Source of the DNA: Haematospirillum sp. H4485
Lineage (GTDB): Bacteria > Pseudomonadota > Alphaproteobacteria > Rhodospirillales > Rhodospirillaceae
DNA: 64,000 bases
Assembly (NCBI RefSeq): GCF_012102745.1
Contig: NZ_JAAVSY010000001.1
Location: 434,001-498,000, forward strand
Reading direction: 5' to 3'
Positions 58,929 through 64,000 of this stretch are shown piece by piece. The notes under the pieces are model-generated. The model saw only the letters and a list, made by a program, of their open reading frames with translations. It had not been told where the DNA came from and searched no databases. Every line of letters begins with the position of its first letter. The first letter of the stretch is position 1. A program made the translations under genes and the position numbers.

Positions 58929-59567
58929 ATGACGCCCATCACACCAGAACTTATGCTAAGAGCCTATGCCTACGGCGTTTTCCCAATGGCACGCTCACAG
59001 GGTGATCCCACGGTATACTGGATTGATCCGGACGAACGGGGCATACTGCCCTTGGATACAAACTTCCATATTTCCCGATCATTGCGGAAAACACTGCGCA
59101 GTGATCGCTTCCACGTAACCTGTAACAAGGCGTTTGCCGAGGTCATACAAGGATGCGCAGAAGCAACAACGACCAGACCTGACACGTGGATTAACAAAGA
59201 AATTGCGTCCCTTTTCAATGAACTGCACGATATGGGGCTCGCCCATTCCATCGAAACATGGAATACGGAGGACGTATTGGTTGGTGGACTTTATGGCTTG
59301 GCACTGGGCGGCGCATTCTTTGGAGAAAGCATGTTCTCACGCGCAACAGATGCTTCAAAAGTAGCACTGTGCCATTTGGTGGGACGCCTGCGCCTAGGTA
59401 GCTTCACGCTTCTCGACACCCAGTTCATAACGGACCATTTGTCACGGTTTGGAGCACGACAAGTGCCGAAAAACGAATATCGGTCTATGCTGGCTTCGGC
59501 TATCGTGGTTCAGGCAACGTTCCCGGCTCATGCACCAGCATGGATGATCAGAAGCCATATCTACTAA
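58929..59567 (+). CDS. aat: leucyl/phenylalanyl-tRNA--protein transferase
   Basis: Adds Leu or Phe to N-terminal Arg/Lys of proteins, creating N-degrons for ClpS/ClpAP. 212 residues. ITPELMLRAYAYGVFPMARSQ, WIDPDERGILPLD, GGLYGLALGGAFFGESMFSRATDASK and LLDTQFITDHLSRFGA are all present. The ATG at 58929 follows GGGGAT. It is convergent with the DUF2155 operon, 15 bp apart. Confidence 0.95.
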   Translation: MTPITPELMLRAYAYGVFPMARSQGDPTVYWIDPDERGILPLDTNFHISRSLRKTLRSDRFHVTCNKAFAEVIQGCAEATTTRPDTWINKEIASLFNELHDMGLAHSIETWNTEDVLVGGLYGLALGGAFFGESMFSRATDASKVALCHLVGRLRLGSFTLLDTQFITDHLSRFGARQVPKNEYRSMLASAIVVQATFPAHAPAWMIRSHIY

Positions 59568-59582
59568 GATATGGTCTTCTTA

Positions 59583-59993
59583 CTATTCCTTGCAGTCCAG
59601 AACCCAGATGTCATAAACAGGATGCTCCATAGCAGACAAGCCAGGGCTGGAAGCATACATCCAACCACGGAAGACCTCGACAGCTGGCTGATTGGCTTTA
59701 TTTTCCCACACATCGAGAAAAACAGCACTTTCAGGTGGCTCCTCAGGAGGGCGTTCGACGCACGCACGGGCGATAATCTGAAGCGTTTGGATCTGGAAGG
59801 TGCGGTTCACTTCAACTTCCATGGTCTGAACTCTGGCAGCGGCTTTATCCAACCAACGCAAAACAGCCATACGCCGCTCGATTGTTTCAGCAGCATCGGA
59901 CGGCGTAACAACCAATACCTCAGCGACAACAACCAGCAACACACACAAGGTGCGCAGCAAGAATTCAGTCCGGGCTTCCAATGCCCCCATCAC
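59583..59993 (-). CDS. DUF2155 domain periplasmic protein
   Basis: 136 residues with an N-terminal signal-like segment (LLRTLCVLLVVVAEVLVV). The DUF2155 core has LRWLDKAAARVQTMEVEV, IIARACVERPPEEPPESAVFLDVWE and FRGWMYASSPGLSAMEHPVYDIWVLDC, with two conserved cysteines. Function is unknown. It overlaps the upstream mlaD by 4 bp, last gene of the NDUFA12-mlaD-mlaD-DUF2155 operon. Confidence 0.88.
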   Translation of the reverse strand: MMGALEARTEFLLRTLCVLLVVVAEVLVVTPSDAAETIERRMAVLRWLDKAAARVQTMEVEVNRTFQIQTLQIIARACVERPPEEPPESAVFLDVWENKANQPAVEVFRGWMYASSPGLSAMEHPVYDIWVLDCKE

Positions 59994-60487
59994 TCTGGTA
60001 CAGACCCTTTGTCGGGCACCGGAATAGCACCAGTGGAAGCAGGTTCCTTCGTCGCAAGGAAAATCAGTTCACTCACCATATCTTCCACAGACCGGAAATC
60101 CTGACTGTTCGCGATCGTTCCGCCTGATTGCAGGAAGGAACGACTCTGACCAGGTTCCAGTCGGACAAACTTGCCGCCCAGAAGGCCATCAGATGCAATA
60201 CTGGCAACGGTATCTTCCGGAAGTTGAACCCCGGGCATAATGGAGAGCGACACAATGGCCCGATAGGTCTGATTATCAAGAAACTGGCGGCTGACACTAC
60301 CCACCTTGATGCCAGAGATACGAACATCCGCACCAACAGCAAGACCACCAACCTTGTTAAACTGGACGTGCACAGGGTATCCGGAAACGGGACGAAGATC
60401 TGCACTCTGCCAAGCGAAGAGCAGAAAGAGCAGAGCCACGGCCAGTACAAGAGCGCCTATCACGGTTTCAATAGGATTACGTGTCAT
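59990..60487 (-). CDS. mlaD: MlaD family lipid-transport protein (copy 1)
   Basis: A 165-residue periplasmic MCE-domain protein with one N-terminal membrane helix (TVIGALVLAVALLFLLFAW). MlaD hexamers move phospholipids between membranes with MlaE/MlaF. FNKVGGLAVGADVRISGIKVGSV and IASDGLLGGKFVRLEPG are the MCE signatures. It starts within the stop codon of the second MCE gene (TGATG overlap). No mlaE or mlaF is in the window. Confidence 0.9.
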   Translation of the reverse strand: MTRNPIETVIGALVLAVALLFLLFAWQSADLRPVSGYPVHVQFNKVGGLAVGADVRISGIKVGSVSRQFLDNQTYRAIVSLSIMPGVQLPEDTVASIASDGLLGGKFVRLEPGQSRSFLQSGGTIANSQDFRSVEDMVSELIFLATKEPASTGAIPVPDKGSVPE

Positions 60488-61077
60488 CAGCCTTCCTGCT
60501 TGTCCATCCGGGTTGTAGCCCGTGTGTGCTGCTCATCATCCGGAGATACATCCTGCCTTGGTAAAACGCCCGGATCCCTTGTTACGGGACAGGACGGCGG
60601 AACAAGTTTCGACTGCCTATTGCGTGCCATCTCCAGAACACGCCCCAGCAAGTCCTCAAGAACCAGTGAATCCTGCGTATACCCGAAAGTCTGTCCTGCC
60701 TTCAGAAGATCGTCGTCGCCACCAGGCTGTATTTCAATATATTTTGCCCCCAGAAGACCATCGGTCTCGATCATTGCAGCGCTGTCCAAGGGAATGGAAA
60801 CACTATTGGCAATGATCATATCAATATCAGCACGACCGGCCTCACCCAAAGACTGGGCAGAAACGCGACCAACGGAAACACCGGCAAGACGTACATCCGC
60901 ACCGACAGACAAACCCTCTGCGCTGTGGAAAGAGGCCCGCAGCAGATATCCCTCAGCCACTTCGGAACGACTCCGCCCCAAAGCATTTGCGCCCAAAGCA
61001 AATGCAAGGCAGGCAAGAACGACACCGCCGACAAGCGTGTCCCGATAAGTTACCAGAGACGCCATACGTACTGACAT
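60487..61077 (-). CDS. MlaD-like MCE-domain protein (copy 2)
   Basis: 196 residues. The N-terminal helix (TLVGGVVLACLAFALGANALG) is followed by an MCE domain with FHSAEGLSVGADVRLAGVSVGRV and IETDGLLGAKYIEIQPGG, clearly paralogous to copy 1. It has a longer C-terminal tail (RNRQSKLVPPSCPVTRDPG onward) rich in charged residues. The start is uncertain: GTG 61119 would overlap NDUFA12, ATG 61077 is chosen, ATG 61065 also fits. Confidence 0.83.
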   Translation of the reverse strand: MSVRMASLVTYRDTLVGGVVLACLAFALGANALGRSRSEVAEGYLLRASFHSAEGLSVGADVRLAGVSVGRVSAQSLGEAGRADIDMIIANSVSIPLDSAAMIETDGLLGAKYIEIQPGGDDDLLKAGQTFGYTQDSLVLEDLLGRVLEMARNRQSKLVPPSCPVTRDPGVLPRQDVSPDDEQHTRATTRMDKQEG

Positions 61078-61103
61078 CAGGAGAACAGCCGCTTTCTGAA
61101 CAT

Positions 61104-61454
61104 TCAGGCCGGACGCCACGGCTCATAGTCGCCGGTCGCAGGGGCACGCCGGCCACCTGCCCGGTCATCACCGGGAGGAACATAGGCAGAAGAGGAACCC
61201 GTCATATTCTTGGTATGGGGTTTCTCCCAAGCATGCGTAGACACCACTATCGGGGCGTCCGTCGTATAATGCAGCCAAGCATGCCAGTGGGGCGGCACCT
61301 TTGATGCCTCAATCTCTCCCTTGAAGAGCACCCAACGACGGCGGCGCTCCCCCGTCCGCGGGTTCTTCCGGGCCTCGTAGTAACGATTTCCAAACTCATC
61401 AGTGCCAACCTGGCGACCGCAGAGCAGGGTATGTACCAAGGTGCCGGTGATCAT
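61104..61454 (-). CDS. NADH:ubiquinone oxidoreductase NDUFA12-family accessory subunit
   Basis: 116 residues, related to the mitochondrial complex I 17.2 kDa subunit B17.2. VGTDEFGNRYYEAR, RRRRWVLFKGEIEASKVPPHWHAWLHYTTDAP and WEKPHTKNMTGSSSAYVPPGDD fit the family. A GGAGG ribosome site lies 9 nt upstream of the ATG. First gene of the minus-strand mla operon. The main nuo genes are elsewhere. Confidence 0.92.
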   Translation of the reverse strand: MITGTLVHTLLCGRQVGTDEFGNRYYEARKNPRTGERRRRWVLFKGEIEASKVPPHWHAWLHYTTDAPIVVSTHAWEKPHTKNMTGSSSAYVPPGDDRAGGRRAPATGDYEPWRPA

Positions 61455-61699
61455 CCTCGCACGCCTCCTTCGAGAACAGGAAACTAGGGTGTACCAGCAT
61501 TAACCGGCACAAATCAACAGGAGAGGCCCTGTGAAGGGGGCTTCACAGGGTACCACTCCCCTTATTATGAGGCAAACCCCCGGCAGCGTCCAGCGTGCAC
61601 AGATACAAACACGGCACGGCATTGGAATAACCTGGACGGAGAACAACATTTTTTTTGCCGTCCAGGTCAGATAATTGATTTGTTCGCGACAGCCATAAA

Positions 61700-61745
61700 T
61701 CGTAATGTAGTGTTGTTGAAGCGAATGAAGCACTACATATTGTGC
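61700..61745 (+). promoter_or_regulatory. probable pair of NrdR boxes upstream of nrdJ
   Basis: GCACTACATATTGTGC (61730-61745) resembles the NrdR box. A second imperfect copy containing ATGTAGTG lies about 31 bp upstream, three helical turns away, as is usual for NrdR. A weak sigma-70-like promoter (TTGTTC, 17 bp, TAATGT at 61703) overlaps the first box, so NrdR binding would block transcription. Inferred from pattern only. Confidence 0.5.
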
Positions 61746-61746
61746 T

Positions 61747-61805
61747 TGCATCGCGTCTCACAGAAAAATCATCCACCGGACACCCTCCGGAAGACCTGCG
61801 ATGCA
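61747..61805 (+). ncRNA. compact two-stem structure in the nrdJ leader
   Basis: TGCATCGC and GCGATGCA form a perfect 8-bp closing stem; inside it CCGGA/TCCGG forms a second hairpin with a 5-nt loop. It ends 39 nt before the nrdJ start codon. The B12-riboswitch core is not evident despite a short GACCTGC match. Confidence 0.4.
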
Positions 61806-61844
61806 GAACCGCATGTCACCAGCGGAAAAAAGGCTGAGAGCGCC

Positions 61845-64000
61845 ATGAAGATCAACCGTCTGTTCACAACCAAAAGCCAAGATGCTTACGCCGGAATAGA
61901 ATTCCGCACAGCATCCAGTGAAATTCGCAACCCGGACGGCTCGATGGTGTTCCGACATGCCGATATCGTTGTTCCCTCTGCTTGGAGCCAGGTTGCAACC
62001 GATATCCTGGCACAAAAATACTTTCGGCAGCGTGGCGTCCCCAAGACGGTAAAACCAGTACGGGAAAAGGGCGTACCCTCTTTTCTGCAAAGACGCATTG
62101 CCGATGTTGATGCCATGGCTTCTCTTCCGGAAGCCGAACGCAGCGGGGGAGAGCATGATGCCCGGCAGGTTTTTGACCGCATGGCTGGTACATGGGCTTA
62201 TTGGGGGTGGAAAGGCGGTTACTTCTCAACAGAACAGGATGCTGCAGCCTTCTATGACGAGACACGTCACATGCTGGCCCGCCAAATTGGTGCCCCGAAC
62301 TCCCCACAGTGGTTCAATACAGGACTGCACTGGGCCTATGGGATCGACAGCAAGGGACAAGGGCATTTCTACGTTGATTACCAAAGCGGAAAGCTGACAC
62401 GTTCGACATCGGCATACGAACACCCCCAACCTCATGCCTGCTTTATTCAGTCGGTCAATGACGATCTGGTGGGGGATGGCGGTATCATGGACCTGTGGGT
62501 CCGTGAAGCACGCCTGTTCAAATACGGTTCCGGAACCGGCAGCAATTTCTCGACCCTGCGTGGAGAGAATGAACCCTTGGCTGGTGGGGGGCGGTCGTCT
62601 GGCTTGATGAGTTTCCTGAAAATTGGCGACAGGGCCGCCGGAGCGATCAAATCCGGCGGAACAACACGCCGGGCTGCCAAAATGGTTATTGTTGACATCG
62701 ACCATCCAGATATTGAGTCCTTTATTGACTGGAAAATGCGGGAGGAGCAGAAGGTCGCCGCCCTTGTCGCAGGATCGCGCAGTATCCGTCGCTACACACG
62801 TGCCCTGCTGGCTGCATGCCGGAATGCAACGGGGGAGCCCGAAGCCCGCTGTGACCCGGATCGCAATGCCTCTCTGAAGAAGGTCATCCGGGAAGCACGC
62901 AAGGCCGATGTTCCCGAAGCGTTGATCCACCGCACCCTTCAGCTGGCAGCCGAAGGCTTTGTCGATATCACCTTCCCGGAATACAGCACAGACTGGGACT
63001 CCGAAGCCTATGCCACGGTTTCCGGCCAGAATTCCAACAACACCGTCAGGATCAGTAATGTGTTCCTGGAAGCTGTTCGCGAGAACAAGGACTGGACCCT
63101 GCGACAGCGCACAGATGGTACAATAGCAAAAACTGTTCCGGCCCGAGACCTGTGGGACCGCATTGCCGAAGCTGCCTGGTCCTGTGCCGATCCCGGGGTC
63201 CAGTTCGATACCACCATCAACGAGTGGCATACCTGTCCCGTATCCGGCCGGATCAATGCATCAAACCCCTGCTCCGAATATATGTTTCTGGATGATACAG
63301 CCTGTAATCTGGCATCCCTGAACCTGATGGCGTTCCGGGAAAAAGATGGCACCTTCAACAGCGCCACCTTTGCCCATGCCTGCCGCCTGTGGACGCTGGT
63401 GCTTGAAATATCGGTCATGATGGCACAGTTCCCGTCAGCACGTATCGCCGAGCAGTCGTTCCGCTTCCGTACCCTCGGGCTGGGATATGCCAACCTGGGT
63501 GGCTTCCTGATGGCCAATGGCATCCCCTATGACAGCGAGGAAGGCCGGGCTACGTGTGCCGCCATCACAGCCTTGATGACCGGAACTGCCTATGCAACCT
63601 CTGCCGAGATTGCCAGTGAACTGGGGGCTTTCGCCGGATATGCCGACAACGCCCCGCATATGATGCGTGTAATCCGCAATCATCATCGGGCAGCCCATGG
63701 ACATACAGAAGGGTACGAGGACCTCAGCGTTGCGCCACCCCCCCTCAATGCCGCAGCCTGCACCGATATCCAGTTGACAGAGATGGCCCGACAATCCTGG
63801 GATCATGCCCTTTCAATGGGAAAACGACACGGATTCCGCAATGCCCAGGTCAGTGTCATCGCACCCACCGGGACAATCGGGCTGGTCATGGACTGTGACA
63901 CCACCGGCATAGAGCCGGACTTTTCGCTGGTGAAGTTCAAGAAGCTGGCCGGGGGCGGATACTTCCGGATCATCAATCGTATGGTCCCTCTGGCACTGCA
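61845..64000 (+). CDS. nrdJ: class II (adenosylcobalamin-dependent) ribonucleoside reductase, 3' end beyond window
   Basis: Makes deoxynucleotides using B12 to generate the thiyl radical, independent of oxygen. About 718 codons are visible; the gene runs off the right edge. MKINRLFTTKSQDAYAG leads to the substrate-binding region (GAPNSPQWFNTG), FKYGSGTGSNFSTLRG, and GGTTRRAAKMVIVDIDHPD. The NPCSEY motif near residue 475 holds active-site Cys and Glu, and APTGTIG with the phosphate-binding loop comes near residue 675. The ATG at 61845 has a purine-rich site upstream. Translated by hand because the frame is cut by the edge. Confidence 0.95.
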   Translation, partial: MKINRLFTTKSQDAYAGIEFRTASSEIRNPDGSMVFRHADIVVPSAWSQVATDILAQKYFRQRGVPKTVKPVREKGVPSFLQRRIADVDAMASLPEAERSGGEHDARQVFDRMAGTWAYWGWKGGYFSTEQDAAAFYDETRHMLARQIGAPNSPQWFNTGLHWAYGIDSKGQGHFYVDYQSGKLTRSTSAYEHPQPHACFIQSVNDDLVGDGGIMDLWVREARLFKYGSGTGSNFSTLRGENEPLAGGGRSSGLMSFLKIGDRAAGAIKSGGTTRRAAKMVIVDIDHPDIESFIDWKMREEQKVAALVAGSRSIRRYTRALLAACRNATGEPEARCDPDRNASLKKVIREARKADVPEALIHRTLQLAAEGFVDITFPEYSTDWDSEAYATVSGQNSNNTVRISNVFLEAVRENKDWTLRQRTDGTIAKTVPARDLWDRIAEAAWSCADPGVQFDTTINEWHTCPVSGRINASNPCSEYMFLDDTACNLASLNLMAFREKDGTFNSATFAHACRLWTLVLEISVMMAQFPSARIAEQSFRFRTLGLGYANLGGFLMANGIPYDSEEGRATCAAITALMTGTAYATSAEIASELGAFAGYADNAPHMMRVIRNHHRAAHGHTEGYEDLSVAPPPLNAAACTDIQLTEMARQSWDHALSMGKRHGFRNAQVSVIAPTGTIGLVMDCDTTGIEPDFSLVKFKKLAGGGYFRIINRMVPLAL

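Larger units (their letters stand above)
61455..61844. other. 390-bp divergent region between NDUFA12 and nrdJ, rich in inverted repeats
   Basis: No gene seen. It holds a perfect 10-bp hairpin (61528-61551), a 10-bp inverted repeat with an 18-nt loop containing T8 (61630-61667), two probable NrdR boxes (61700-61745), and a two-stem structure (61747-61805) close to the nrdJ start. The promoters of both divergent genes must lie here. Confidence 0.6.

Noticed and set aside
61764-61805. Possible cobalamin riboswitch before nrdJ
   Set aside because: Only a short GACCTGC stretch resembles the B12 box; the conserved core and the expected length of about 200 nt are not found.
1-64000. CRISPR arrays, complete insertion sequences or prophage
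   Set aside because: No regularly spaced direct repeats, transposase or phage structural genes were recognised anywhere in the window.

Overview
The window looks like a chromosomal segment of an alphaproteobacterium of moderate GC, most likely of the order Rhodospirillales. The lineage rests on several markers: the cell-cycle and nucleoid proteins TrcR (DUF1013), GapR (DUF2312) and a DivK-type receiver; 41-residue zinc-free L36; an NDUFA12-like complex I accessory protein; a fused indolepyruvate:ferredoxin oxidoreductase; GatCAB; class II (B12-dependent) ribonucleotide reductase; and the aat / DUF2155 / mlaD / NDUFA12 order. Genus-level placement is not possible from the sequence alone. Genes are dense, on both strands, in short operons. 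No CRISPR array, rRNA operon, complete insertion sequence or prophage was seen. One tRNA (Ser-GCT) is present.

Layout. 1-6.5 kb (minus): malic enzyme (cut by the window edge), propionyl-CoA carboxylase pccB-pccA, 3-hydroxybutyrate dehydrogenase and a small DUF1192 protein, a carbon and PHB/propionate metabolism block. 6.5-10.3 kb: quinone oxidoreductase, TrcR, oligoendopeptidase F. 10.4-16 kb: acyl-CoA ligase and the 1155-residue indolepyruvate oxidoreductase. 16-19.2 kb: GapR, N-formylglutamate amidohydrolase, pyruvate kinase, L36. 19.2-20.4 kb: an AT-rich gap with a decayed, foreign-looking MFS drug-efflux gene. 20.4-30.6 kb: isochorismatase-like protein, DEAD-box helicase, carboxylesterase, tRNA-Ser, a frameshifted hchA, NhaA, YccF, polysaccharide deacetylase, glycosyltransferase, sugar transporter.

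30.6-46.9 kb is housekeeping: gatCAB (minus), then ruvX-pyrB-pyrC'-plsY (plus), an asparaginase (minus), and dprA-topA-rnr-ctp-rpmG (plus). 46.9-50.5 kb (minus): DivK-type receiver, DUF423 membrane protein, and a two-gene module of a small membrane protein and a tail-anchored pseudokinase-like protein. 50.6-53.3 kb: purA and serC. 53.4-56.3 kb: DUF1127 protein, hook protein FlgE, thiG-thiS. 56.5-58.8 kb: aroQ-accB-accC (plus). 58.9-61.5 kb: aat facing a DUF2155 / mlaD / mlaD / NDUFA12 operon. 61.8 kb to the end: nrdJ, with a 390-bp leader rich in inverted repeats and probable NrdR boxes.

Most of the window is ordinary core genome. The points most worth a second look are the degenerate kinase module (47970-50503), the PyrC-like protein that has lost its metal ligands, the isochorismatase-like protein lacking its catalytic Cys and Lys, the one-base slip in a homopolymer inside hchA, the relic efflux gene, and the structured leaders of nrdJ, the indolepyruvate oxidoreductase and purA.
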